Assembly (NCBI GenBank): GCA_905215125.1
Contig: CAJMOV010000018.1
Span: 1-15,403, forward strand
DNA length: 15,403 bases
Origin: an uncultured bacterium
Lineage (GTDB): Bacteria > Bacillota > Clostridia > Oscillospirales > Butyricicoccaceae
Direction: 5' to 3'
Below the pieces are notes generated by a model. It saw nothing but the letters and a program-made list of their open reading frames with translations. It had not been told where the DNA came from and did no database searches. This document shows, piece after piece, positions 1 to 7,663 of this stretch. Made by a program: the position numbers and the translations under genes. The number at the start of each line of letters is the position of its first letter. Position 1 is the stretch's first letter.

Positions 1-1700
1 ATCATGTCGACGTCGTGCGTGGTGGCCATCGTATCGACCGTTGTTTCCAGGATGGTGCCCAGGTCTTTGATGGGCACCCCTTCGCGCAGCAGGCTGCGCA
101 GGATTTTTTCAAACATGGCGTAAGGCACAACATTAGGGAAGGCTTCCTCCACCAGCTCGGGCGCCGAGTTTTTAAGGTTGTTGACAAGCTGCATTGTCTC
201 GGCGCGGTTAAGCAGTTCATGCGCATGTTTTTTGATGGTTTCGGACAGATGGGTCAGCATGACGGAAAGAGGGTCTATGACGGTATAGCCGTAAATTTCC
301 GCCATTTCCTTGTTTTCCGGCAGAATCCAGCGCGACGGGATGCCGTAGGACGGCTCGATGGTCTCGATGCCGTCGATTTCGCCCATCGGGTTGGGCGGCT
401 CGAGCGCCAGATAGTAGTCGACGAGGATTTCGCCGCGGGCGACCTCCTCCCCCTTGATACGGACGACATACTGGTTGGTGCCCAAAGAAGCCGAATCGTG
501 CAGACGCACGGAGGGAATGACAAAGCCCATGTCCTGGGCGTACTGCCGGCGGAAGATGACGATGCGGTTGATGAGCTTGCCCCCGCTCGATTCATCGACC
601 AGGGGAATGAGACTGTACCCAAACTCCATTTCAATGGGCTCCACCGTCAGGAGGGAGTAGACATTGTTGATGTCCTTATAATAATCTGTTTCGCTGGGCG
701 CGGCTTCGGGCGGGGCGGCGGCAGCCTGGGCCTCGGCATGGGCCTTTTCCAGCTGCTCGCGCTGCATATTACGGTTAATGGCGATGCCCAGGATGCCCAG
801 GATAATGGCGATGATAAACAGGGGGATGTGCGGCGTATTGGGCATAATGCCCAGCAGACACAGCACGACACCCGTGATGATGATGGCGCGCGGCTGGGCC
901 TTGAACTGCGACAAAACATCGGTGTTCAGGCTGCCGTCAGACACCGAACGGGTGACGATCATGCCGGTCGCCGTTGAAATCATCAGAGCAGGTAGCTGGG
1001 AGACCAGGCCGTCGCCGATGGTGGCGATGGAATAGGTCTGTAAAACGCTGTTGAAGTCGCCGCCGCCCTGTACAATGCCGATGACAAGGCCGGCGACAAA
1101 GTTGATGACGGTAATGATGAGCGACATGACGGCGTCGCCCTTGACGATTTTGGTCGCGCCGTCCATAGCGCCGTAGAAGTCGGCTTCCTTCTGGATTTTA
1201 TAGCGGCGCATGCGCGCGTCCTGCTCGTTGATAAGGCCGGAGGACAGGTCGGCGTCAATGGCCATCTGCTTGCCGGGCATGGCATCCAGGGTAAAGCGGG
1301 CGGCGACCTCGGCCACGCGCTCAGCGCCCTTGGTGATGACGATGAACTGCACCAGAACGATGATGAGGAAGATGAGCACGCCGATGACGATGTTGCCCTG
1401 GGTGATCAGATTGCCGAAAGCGGTGATGACCTCGCCCGCATAGCCGCCGTTGGACAGGATAAGGCGGGTGGACGAGACGTTGAGCCCCAGGCGGAAGAGC
1501 GTCGTGATGAGCAGCAGGGAGGGAAAGATGGAAAACTCCAGCGGCTCTGCGATGTTCATGGTGATAAGCAGGATCATGATGGAGAGGGAGATGTTGATGA
1601 CGAGCAGCACATCCAGCATGAAGGTCGGAAGGGGGATCACCAGGAACAAAACGATGACCACAACAAACAGCGATATGATATTGTTGAAGATGCGTTTCAT
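1..1700 (-). CDS. flhA: FlhA, export gate protein (3' end outside window)
   Basis: FlhA is the large inner-membrane subunit of the flagellar type III export gate. Its cytoplasmic domain forms a nonameric ring that receives substrate-chaperone complexes. About 566 residues are visible of the usual 680-700, so roughly the last 120 residues of the cytoplasmic domain lie beyond the window. The N-terminal half holds several hydrophobic segments (about residues 8-50, 100-123, 192-212, 270-308). The FHIPEP family signature RLGLNVSSTRL is at residues 70-80. KGDA at 187-190 carries the aspartate equivalent to the one implicated in proton-coupled export in Salmonella FlhA. A charged, alanine-rich linker (about 310-340) leads into the cytoplasmic domain. 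The ATG follows AAGGTGG at a usable spacing and lies 38 bases after the flhB stop, so it belongs to the same operon. Identification is from recognised family motifs. Confidence 0.97.
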   Translation of the reverse strand, partial: MKRIFNNIISLFVVVIVLFLVIPLPTFMLDVLLVINISLSIMILLITMNIAEPLEFSIFPSLLLITTLFRLGLNVSSTRLILSNGGYAGEVITAFGNLITQGNIVIGVLIFLIIVLVQFIVITKGAERVAEVAARFTLDAMPGKQMAIDADLSSGLINEQDARMRRYKIQKEADFYGAMDGATKIVKGDAVMSLIITVINFVAGLVIGIVQGGGDFNSVLQTYSIATIGDGLVSQLPALMISTATGMIVTRSVSDGSLNTDVLSQFKAQPRAIIITGVVLCLLGIMPNTPHIPLFIIAIILGILGIAINRNMQREQLEKAHAEAQAAAAPPEAAPSETDYYKDINNVYSLLTVEPIEMEFGYSLIPLVDESSGGKLINRIVIFRRQYAQDMGFVIPSVRLHDSASLGTNQYVVRIKGEEVARGEILVDYYLALEPPNPMGEIDGIETIEPSYGIPSRWILPENKEMAEIYGYTVIDPLSVMLTHLSETIKKHAHELLNRAETMQLVNNLKNSAPELVEEAFPNVVPYAMFEKILRSLLREGVPIKDLGTILETTVDTMATTHDVDM

Positions 1701-1738
1701 TCCTTCACCACCTTTTACAGGGTTTTGCGGCAGACAGC

Positions 1739-2806
1739 TTAGGACAGTTTTTTGTTGCCGAGACGGTAGAGATAAACAAGAACTTCAGCGACGGCGCCGT
1801 ACAGCTCGGCGGGGATTTCCCGCCCCAGCTCAGCGCCCGAGTAAAGCGAGCGCGCCAGCGCGACGTTTTCAATGACGGCGACCTTGCTTTCTTCCGCGAC
1901 GCGGACGATGCGCAGCGCCAGCTCATCCATGCCCTTGGCCAGGACGATGGGGGCGTTGTCCTTGTCGGGCTTGTAGCGCAGAGCCACGGCGTAGTGGGTG
2001 GGGTTACGGATAACAACGTCGGCCTGCGGCACCTGCTGTATCATGCGCGACTGCGCCATGCGGCGCTGGACCTCCTTAATCTTGCCCTTGATTTGGGGGT
2101 CGCCTTCCGTCTGCTTGTACTCTTCCTTGATTTCCTGCTTGGACATTTTGAGCTGGCGTTCATAGTCCCACCACTGATAGAAAAAGTCGAAGCCGGCCAG
2201 CACGACGAATGCGACGGCGATCTGCGTCGCCATGGAAAAGGTCTCGCTGAATAGGCGGGCGCAGGCGTCGCCCAAATCGGTATACATAAAGTCGGCAAAA
2301 TGACCGACGAGTCCGCTGATATAGTTGTAGATGATCAAAAGCAGCACTGTGATTTTGATAGCGCCCTTGAGGGCTTCGACAATGCTGCGCAGGGAAAAAA
2401 GCCGTTTGAAGCCCTGGAGTGGGCTGATGCGGTTGAACTTGGGCTTGAGCGCTTCGCCGGAGACCAGCAGCTTGGTCTGCGCGAAGGTGGCGGCAATCGC
2501 CGTAATACAGGTGACGGCCAGCAGCGGCCCGGCGGTTTTGGCCAGGGCCAGCACGCCTTGGAGGGTCAGCTGCCCCAGCACCCCTTCGGTTTCCCCGATG
2601 GGGGTGGAGACCGCCATGCCCAGGCAGTAATGGAAAAAAAGCGAAAGCTGCTCAACAAAGGTATCGGCCAGTAGCCGGATAAGGAAGATGCTCGCCAAAA
2701 GGGTGGCGACAGTGATGGCGTCGCGGCTGAGGAAGACGTGGCCTTTTTTGCGTTCGTCTCGCCTGCGTTTTGGCGTTGCTTTTTCCGTTTTGGAACCGTC
2801 GGCCAT
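1739..2806 (-). CDS. flhB: FlhB, export gate substrate-specificity switch
   Basis: FlhB is the inner-membrane export gate protein that switches secretion from rod/hook to filament substrates when the hook reaches full length. It has 355 residues, the usual size. The basic N terminus is rich in Lys and Arg (about residues 5-21). Four hydrophobic segments follow, near 32-62, 82-110, 148-172 and 190-211. The cytoplasmic domain contains the autocleavage motif NPTH at residues 268-271, inside VVIRNPTHYAVAL. The family cuts itself between Asn and Pro, and the motif is intact here, so specificity switching should be possible. The ATG is preceded by AAGGGGGG. fliR ends 45 bases upstream and flhA starts 38 bases downstream. 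FliK, the ruler that triggers FlhB switching, is encoded in the same cluster. Confidence 0.98.
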   Translation of the reverse strand: MADGSKTEKATPKRRRDERKKGHVFLSRDAITVATLLASIFLIRLLADTFVEQLSLFFHYCLGMAVSTPIGETEGVLGQLTLQGVLALAKTAGPLLAVTCITAIAATFAQTKLLVSGEALKPKFNRISPLQGFKRLFSLRSIVEALKGAIKITVLLLIIYNYISGLVGHFADFMYTDLGDACARLFSETFSMATQIAVAFVVLAGFDFFYQWWDYERQLKMSKQEIKEEYKQTEGDPQIKGKIKEVQRRMAQSRMIQQVPQADVVIRNPTHYAVALRYKPDKDNAPIVLAKGMDELALRIVRVAEESKVAVIENVALARSLYSGAELGREIPAELYGAVAEVLVYLYRLGNKKLS

Positions 2807-2851
2807 ACGGCAATCCCCCCTTGGCCGCTGCGCGTGGGTTTAAGCGATGCC

Positions 2852-3619
2852 CTATCCGGCGGCCAGCGAAAGGACGCGCTGTACCGCGGACAGCATCTGA
2901 AGCTCGGCGTCAAGCAAAAACTCGCTGAAAGGGGAGATGAGGATCCAGAGCAAAAAGAACCCCAGGATGACCTTCAGCTCGATGTTGATGACAAAGGCGT
3001 TGATTTGGGGGATGGCCTTCATCAGGATCCCCATGCCGAACTGCCCGATAAGCTCGGCCGCCAATACCGGAAAGCACAGCTTGACGGCCAGGAGCGTACA
3101 TTCGATGAAAAGCTCGGCCATGGCGTTTGCCAGGCCGCTGCCCAGCGCCACCGCGCCAAAGGGGACGATGTCGCCTGAGGACAGCAAAATACGGATGAGG
3201 GTGTAATGCCCATTGGCTGCGAAGAAAAGCAGCGTCATCAGCACATTGATAAGCGTCGTGGAAATGGTCGAATTGATTTGCGAGCTGGCATCATAGGTGG
3301 AAGCCATGCTCAGGCCCATCTGGGTGTCGATGGTATGGCCGGCCAGCTGAGGAATATAGAAAAACAGGTTGACGACAAACCCCAGCGCGTAACCCAGCCC
3401 CAGCTCTAAAACGAGCTGGACCATAAACTCCAGCAGATTGCGGGGCACAGGCGCCGCAGCGCCCGATATGGAAAAAACCGTTACAGAAAAGACAAGTATC
3501 AGCCCTGCGCGGAAGATGCCGGGAATGGTGCGCCGCCCAAACAGGGGGCTGAACAGCACGAACCCGGACATACGCATGGCGATGTAGAGAAAAAGCGTCA
3601 GGCGCGTCCAGTCAATCAT
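2852..3619 (-). CDS. fliR: FliR, export gate membrane protein
   Basis: FliR is one of the three proteins (FliP, FliQ, FliR) that build the helical export channel in the MS ring. It has 255 residues, typical of the family, and is hydrophobic throughout with about six membrane segments. Family features seen are the N-terminal RMSGFVLFSPLFG stretch (about residues 16-28), THE TIDTQMG region near residues 95-101, and a hydrophobic C-terminal segment ending in a short polar tail. Only 11 bases separate it from the fliQ stop. An in-frame stop (TGA) lies 6 bases before the ATG, which rules out any upstream start. I see no good Shine-Dalgarno sequence in the short gap, so translation is probably coupled to fliQ. 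Together with the neighbouring fliP and fliQ it encodes the complete channel. Confidence 0.96.
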   Translation of the reverse strand: MIDWTRLTLFLYIAMRMSGFVLFSPLFGRRTIPGIFRAGLILVFSVTVFSISGAAAPVPRNLLEFMVQLVLELGLGYALGFVVNLFFYIPQLAGHTIDTQMGLSMASTYDASSQINSTISTTLINVLMTLLFFAANGHYTLIRILLSSGDIVPFGAVALGSGLANAMAELFIECTLLAVKLCFPVLAAELIGQFGMGILMKAIPQINAFVINIELKVILGFFLLWILISPFSEFLLDAELQMLSAVQRVLSLAAG

Positions 3620-3630
3620 AGGGCATCACG

Positions 3631-3888
3631 TCACAGCATCAGGGTGAAAAGGCTTTCCGCATACTCCTTCAGGGTTTCCAGCATCCAGCCCCCGCCAATG
3701 ATACAGACCAGGACGACGACAAGCAGCTTGAGCACAAAGGACAGCGTTTGCTCATGGATCTGTGTGACAGCCTGGAAAATGGCGACCAGGATGCCGACAG
3801 CCATGCTGAGAATGAGCAGCGGCCCCCCCAGCTTAAGCGCAACGCCGATGCCTTCGCGTAATACGTCAGTAACCTGCGCGGTGTCCAT
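3631..3888 (-). CDS. fliQ: FliQ, export gate small membrane protein
   Basis: FliQ is the small subunit of the FliPQR export channel, present in several copies that pack around FliP and FliR. The protein has 85 residues, close to the family's usual 87-90. It has two hydrophobic segments (about residues 17-38 and 50-70). The connecting region contains FQAVTQIHEQTL (38-49), a well-conserved FliQ motif. GGAGG lies 7 bases before the ATG. The gene follows fliP by 27 bases and precedes fliR by 11, the standard order. Just before the ribosome binding site is a 12-bp GC palindrome (3904-3915). Confidence 0.97.
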   Translation of the reverse strand: MDTAQVTDVLREGIGVALKLGGPLLILSMAVGILVAIFQAVTQIHEQTLSFVLKLLVVVLVCIIGGGWMLETLKEYAESLFTLML

Positions 3889-3915
3889 GCTTCATCCTCC
3901 TTTCGGCGCGCGCCG

Positions 3916-4578
3916 TCATTGGAACCCCTGAACCAGGGTGGAAAACAGCAGCTCCCAGCCGTTGATGGTGATGAACAGCAAGAGCTTAAAGGGCATGGAA
4001 ATCATCGAAGGCGGCAGCATGATCATGCCCATGGACATCAGGGTAGAGGACACGACAATGTCGATGAGCATAAAGGGCAGGTAGAGGAAAAAGCCGATTT
4101 CAAAGGCGCGTTTAAGCTCTGTCGTCATAAAGGAAGGGATGACGACCCGCATGGGCAGAGCCATCGCTTCGTCCGCGTCGGCGGGGGCGTCGATGCCTGC
4201 AAGGTCGCAGAACATGTTGACGGCCGCCGGCTCGGTGTTGCGTAGCATAAAATTCTTGAGCGGGACCTGCGCACGGCTGAAAAACTCCTCCTGTGTAATC
4301 TGCTCCTCTAGGTAGGGCTCGTAAGCGTTGGTCTGAATATCGCTGATGACGGGGGACATGGTGAATAGCGTCAAAAAGATGGCCATGCCGACGAGCACCA
4401 TGTTGGGCGGGGTCTGCTGTGTGCCCATGGCGGAACGCAGGAAGGAAAAGACGACGACATAGCGGGTGAAGGAGGTCATCATGACCAGCAGGGAAGGAAG
4501 CAGGGTAATAAGAGTGGTCAGAAACAGGATCTGCAGGGTCTGTACGCTGTCGCCATTGATATTGATAAGCCCGTCCAA
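3916..4578 (-). CDS. fliP: FliP, export gate core protein, TTG start
   Basis: FliP is the core subunit of the export channel; five copies assemble with one FliR, helped by FliO. The protein has 220 residues, the short form typical of Bacillus, and lacks the cleaved signal peptide of the enterobacterial protein. Diagnostic stretches are TSFTRYVVVFSFLRSAMGTQ (35-54), MSPVISDIQTNAYEPY (74-89), ELKRAFEIGFFLYLPF (154-169) and IDIVVSSTLMSMGM (172-185). The start is a TTG codon placed 5 bases after a G-rich Shine-Dalgarno (GGAAGGGGGGG on the coding strand). The next in-frame Met is at residue 33, inside the first membrane segment, so the TTG start is well supported. The gene is 16 bases downstream of fliO. 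Confidence 0.97.
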   Translation of the reverse strand: MDGLININGDSVQTLQILFLTTLITLLPSLLVMMTSFTRYVVVFSFLRSAMGTQQTPPNMVLVGMAIFLTLFTMSPVISDIQTNAYEPYLEEQITQEEFFSRAQVPLKNFMLRNTEPAAVNMFCDLAGIDAPADADEAMALPMRVVIPSFMTTELKRAFEIGFFLYLPFMLIDIVVSSTLMSMGMIMLPPSMISMPFKLLLFITINGWELLFSTLVQGFQ

Positions 4579-4582
4579 AGTA

Positions 4583-4593
4583 CCCCCCCTTCC
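4583..4593 (-). promoter_or_regulatory. fliP ribosome binding site deciding a TTG start
   Basis: The coding strand reads GGAAGGGGGGG here, followed after TACT by the TTG start of fliP. The strong purine run, and the lack of any ATG or GTG before residue 33, fix the start at this unusual codon. The site lies in the 16-base gap after the fliO stop. Confidence 0.7.
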
Positions 4594-4594
4594 G

Positions 4595-4954
4595 TTATTT
4601 CTTGCGGTTTTTCAGCTCAGACAAAAAGGCTTCGCGAAAGCTGGGCAGCTGTTTATCCTCGGGGGATTGCCGAAGCCATTTTTCCGCATCCTCGGCGGAC
4701 AGCTCCGCCAGGCTTGTCACGCCGGAGGGGGATACGCCAAGAAGGAAGACGCGCGCGCCCACCTGCGCGACAACCAGCCGGCTGTCTTTTCCGACCGCCA
4801 GCTGGTCAAGCAGCTTGAGCTGCGAGCCCTGACGGGCAGATCCCACCCCGCCGGGAAAGCGCGCCGCGATCCATCTCGTCGCCCAATACGCCAGGAAAAG
4901 CACGGCGGCGACGGCTGCCAGCATGCCCAGAATGGTCAGAAAATCCGTCGGCAC
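4595..4954 (-). CDS. fliO: FliO (FliZ in Bacillus), export gate assembly protein, GTG start
   Basis: FliO is a small membrane protein that assists assembly of the FliP ring and is not a lasting part of the gate. The 119-residue protein has one N-terminal membrane segment (about residues 6-28, ending in a Trp/Arg boundary). A short cytoplasmic beta-rich domain follows, with the family pattern KLLDQLAVGKDSRLVVAQVG (47-66) and FLLGVSPSGV (70-79). The C terminus is charged. The start codon is GTG; the purine stretch GGGGAG that would serve it lies in the last codons of cheY, and only 6 bases separate the two genes, which suggests translational coupling. Its position between cheY and fliP supports the call, since the sequence itself is poorly conserved. 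Confidence 0.9.
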   Translation of the reverse strand: MPTDFLTILGMLAAVAAVLFLAYWATRWIAARFPGGVGSARQGSQLKLLDQLAVGKDSRLVVAQVGARVFLLGVSPSGVTSLAELSAEDAEKWLRQSPEDKQLPSFREAFLSELKNRKK

Positions 4955-4960
4955 AATAAA

Positions 4961-5323
4961 TTAGCTCCCCAGGATGGAAGAAACCATTTTCAGCACGCGA
5001 TCTGCCTTAAAGGGCTTGACGATAAAGTCCTTGGCGCCCGAGCGAACAGCGTCGATGACCATGCTTTCCTGGCCCATGGCCGAGCACATGACGATATTGG
5101 CGTTGCTGTCCTTTGCGCGCATGACCTTGAGCGCCTCCAGCCCGTCCATATTGGGCATGGTAATGTCCATAATGACGAGATCGGGGTGGATTTCATCGTA
5201 TTTTTCCACTGCGTCCTGCCCGTCGACCGCTTCATAGATGTCGGTATAGCCGTTCTTTGTCAGCGTATCGCGGATCACCTTTCTCATAAAGGCAGCGTCG
5301 TCAACCAGTAAAATCTTAGCCAT
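4961..5323 (-). CDS. cheY: CheY, chemotaxis response regulator
   Basis: CheY is a single-domain receiver protein. When phosphorylated by CheA it binds the motor switch and changes rotation. The 120 residues form one complete receiver domain with no output domain. The acidic pocket is D8 and D9, the phosphoacceptor is D53 (VIMDITMPNMDG), and the conserved Ser and Lys are S81 and K103 (KPF). I place the start at the ATG giving MAKILLVDD because AAGGATGG lies 9 bases upstream. The earlier ATG at 5332 overlaps this purine run too closely to be used. It sits between fliY and fliO, the usual Firmicute position, next to its likely targets FliM and FliY; FliY probably also dephosphorylates it. Confidence 0.97.
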   Translation of the reverse strand: MAKILLVDDAAFMRKVIRDTLTKNGYTDIYEAVDGQDAVEKYDEIHPDLVIMDITMPNMDGLEALKVMRAKDSNANIVMCSAMGQESMVIDAVRSGAKDFIVKPFKADRVLKMVSSILGS

Positions 5324-5365
5324 TACAATCATCCATCCTTTTTCTATTCGATATTAGTCACAGGG

Positions 5366-6631
5366 CTAGGCGGTGGGCAGCTCGTCTAAATCGGGCCTTT
5401 GCACGATTTCCGTGATGCGGATGCCAAAATTATCGTCGATGACGACAACATCCCCCTTGGCGATGCATTTGCCGTTGACAAAAAGATCGACCTGATCGCC
5501 AGCCAGCTTATCCAGCACGACGAGCGACCCCTTGGAGAAGGAAAGCACGTCCTGTACCTTGCGCCGGGTGCGCCCGATTTCCACCGAAACCTCAAGGGGA
5601 ACCGACATGATGAGGTCGAGATTTTGCGCCTGCTCTTCGCCCAGCTTTTCTGCCGCGTCAAACTGCGGCATCTGCACCGGCTGGGTGGCGATGACTTTGG
5701 GCTGGGGCGGCGTCATCTGCGGCGGATAAGGATACTCCGGCGCCGGATAATATCCGGGAGGCGCCTGCTGGGGATAGGGCTGGGCGTAAACGCCGGGAGG
5801 CGGATAGGCCGCCGTACCCTGGGCAACGGGTATTTGCTGCGCCATGGCGGCCGGGTCATAAGCAGTGGACACAGGCGGCACGGCTTGGGGCTGCGTCTGT
5901 GCTGCTGCAGGCTGTACTGTGGGTTGCGCCTGGGGGACGGCCGGAGGCGCAGGAGAGGGCGACGGCTGCTGCGGTATAGGCGGTGTGGGGACAGCCGCAG
6001 GCTGCTGCGCTGCTGCAATGTCTTCGCCGCCGTCATCCCCCAAGCCAAAGCCGGAAACCAGCTCGCGCGCCAGATCGACCGACATAACGTTGAGAAATTC
6101 GCTTTCCAGCGCGTTTTCAATGCGCAGAAGGAAACGGACGACGACAACCGGGCCGCTCTGCACAGGGAAATGGGCGCGCTTAAACTCATCCAGGTTATCC
6201 AGCTCGAAGGACTGCGGGGTTGAGATATTGACCAGCCGACCCAGGAAGTCGGACAGAGCCGTCGACGCGGCCCCCATCATCTGGTTCATGACCTCGCACA
6301 CGGCGCTGATGGTCAGCTCGTTCAGTTCAAATTCCTCGTCGGTTGTCTCAGTGCCCATGAGGATATCGACGATCATCTTGATGTCGCTGCGCTTGAGCAG
6401 CATGATGTTGCTGCCTTCCAGACCGGAAACATACTTGATTTCCAGGCCGATGGCCGGCTCCAGGTTGCCCAGGGTGAAATCCTCGACATTGATGACGGAC
6501 ACCGAAGGCGTCGTGATATCGACGCGGTGATCCAGCAAATTGGAGACGGCGGTAGCTGAGGAGCCGAGACTGATATTCATTATCTCTCCAATAGCGTCTA
6601 TTTCCATTGGAGTGAAAATCTTATTTTCCAT
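5366..6631 (-). CDS. fliY: FliY, motor switch protein with CheY-P phosphatase domain
   Basis: FliY is the Firmicute switch component combining a CheC-like CheY-P phosphatase with a FliN-type C-ring domain. The protein has 421 residues, longer than the 378 of B. subtilis. Residues about 8-195 form the CheC-like domain. Both catalytic E-x2-N pairs are present: E16/N19 (GEIMN) and E113/N116 (CEVMN). Residues about 203-325 are a low-complexity linker rich in Pro, Gln, Ala and, near its end, Tyr. Residues about 338-411 are the SpoA domain (LEVSVEIGRTRR, then DVVVIDDNFGIRITEI). The CheC domain begins almost at the start codon, so I see no separate N-terminal CheY-P-binding peptide; FliM carries one. 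The start is 2 bases after the fliM stop, implying tight translational coupling. Some annotations call this protein FliN. Confidence 0.95.
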   Translation of the reverse strand: MENKIFTPMEIDAIGEIMNISLGSSATAVSNLLDHRVDITTPSVSVINVEDFTLGNLEPAIGLEIKYVSGLEGSNIMLLKRSDIKMIVDILMGTETTDEEFELNELTISAVCEVMNQMMGAASTALSDFLGRLVNISTPQSFELDNLDEFKRAHFPVQSGPVVVVRFLLRIENALESEFLNVMSVDLARELVSGFGLGDDGGEDIAAAQQPAAVPTPPIPQQPSPSPAPPAVPQAQPTVQPAAAQTQPQAVPPVSTAYDPAAMAQQIPVAQGTAAYPPPGVYAQPYPQQAPPGYYPAPEYPYPPQMTPPQPKVIATQPVQMPQFDAAEKLGEEQAQNLDLIMSVPLEVSVEIGRTRRKVQDVLSFSKGSLVVLDKLAGDQVDLFVNGKCIAKGDVVVIDDNFGIRITEIVQRPDLDELPTA

Positions 6632-6633
6632 CG

Positions 6634-7638
6634 CTATACGCCCCTTCTCTGCGCTTTATAATAGGTCTCGTCTATCTTTACGGCCATATTTTTGTTGTGG
6701 ATGCCCATACGTCCGTCAAACCATCGCCTGCCGCCGATATTGAGATAAACCGGCGTTTCCTTGGACTGGTTGAGATCGATGACGTCGCCGACGTTTAAAT
6801 GGTAAATGTCGCTGAGCAGCAGCTCGGTACGGCCCAGCTCGGCGACGATCTCCAGCTCGGAATCGCGGAGGGAGTCGAAGATTTTTTCCGATTCATCGAC
6901 GCTTGCAGTTCGGCGGCCGGGATTATCACGGCTCATTTCGGTGAAAATGTTGGTCAGCATCATGCCGGGCAAACAGATGCTCAGTCGCCCGACATTGTTG
7001 GAAAACTTGAGCTTGATGTCGATGATGACCACCGTTTCGTCTAGCCCGATGAGCTGCACCAGCGTGGGGTTGACCTCGACGCGGCCATAATCAAAGTCAA
7101 GCGATATGTAGTTTTCCCAGCTGCTGCCCATGACCGAAACCAGATCCTGCATGATGTTTTCATACAGCCGCAGCTCGAGATCGGTAAAGCTGTATTCAGT
7201 CGGCAAATCTTGGTCGGCATCCCCTTCGCCGCCCATCAGCCGGTCCATCATACTCAGCATAACGGGCGTTGTGACATAGAGCAGAACAGGGGTCTCCTCT
7301 TCTTTATCCTTTAAGCGGAGATGGGCGAGGGTGAGCACGTCGCCTTCAGTCAGGGCGTTGGAAAACTCGTAATAGCGCTGTTCCTCGACAGAGTCGACCT
7401 CGACCTCGCAGTTGGTGTGCAAAAGGCCGTTGATACGAGAGTTGATGATGCGGGTGTAGTTTTCAAAAATGCCGTTGAGCATTTTAAGACGATCCTTGGT
7501 AAATTTGCGCGGGCTGTAAAAATCGTACTTGCGGTATTTGGGCTCCTGCTTTTCCTCAGGGGCTGCCAAATCCATTTCACCACTCCGCGCGGCATTGAGC
7601 AAGGCGTCAATTTGACTTTGTGACAATACCTCGGCCAT
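6634..7638 (-). CDS. fliM: FliM, flagellar motor switch protein
   Basis: FliM is the middle C-ring protein that binds phosphorylated CheY and transmits the switch signal to FliG. It has 334 residues, the normal length. The N-terminal CheY-P-binding peptide is intact (VLSQSQIDALL, residues 4-14) and is followed by a short acidic linker. The CheC-like middle domain spans about 40-235 and carries the GG-x-G motif contacting FliG (GGEG, 136-139). The SpoA domain spans about 258-324 (SELEIVAELGRTELLLSDI, GDVIDL). AGAGGATAG precedes the ATG. motB ends 25 bases upstream and fliY begins 2 bases downstream. The gene immediately upstream is motB, not fliL as in many relatives. Confidence 0.98.
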   Translation of the reverse strand: MAEVLSQSQIDALLNAARSGEMDLAAPEEKQEPKYRKYDFYSPRKFTKDRLKMLNGIFENYTRIINSRINGLLHTNCEVEVDSVEEQRYYEFSNALTEGDVLTLAHLRLKDKEEETPVLLYVTTPVMLSMMDRLMGGEGDADQDLPTEYSFTDLELRLYENIMQDLVSVMGSSWENYISLDFDYGRVEVNPTLVQLIGLDETVVIIDIKLKFSNNVGRLSICLPGMMLTNIFTEMSRDNPGRRTASVDESEKIFDSLRDSELEIVAELGRTELLLSDIYHLNVGDVIDLNQSKETPVYLNIGGRRWFDGRMGIHNKNMAVKIDETYYKAQRRGV

Positions 7639-7663
7639 AGGCTATCCTCTTTCATTCAGGGTT

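Noticed and set aside
15..977. A 320-codon plus-strand open frame
   Set aside because: It is the antisense shadow of flhA, whose minus-strand reading gives clear family motifs along the whole stretch.
3904..3915. 12-bp GC palindrome before the fliQ ribosome binding site
   Set aside because: It is made only of C and G, allows just a 4-pair stem, and such short palindromes arise easily by chance in GC-rich DNA.
4466..5311. A 281-codon plus-strand open frame
   Set aside because: It crosses fliP, fliO and cheY in antisense and has no recognisable domain; the three minus-strand genes explain the sequence.
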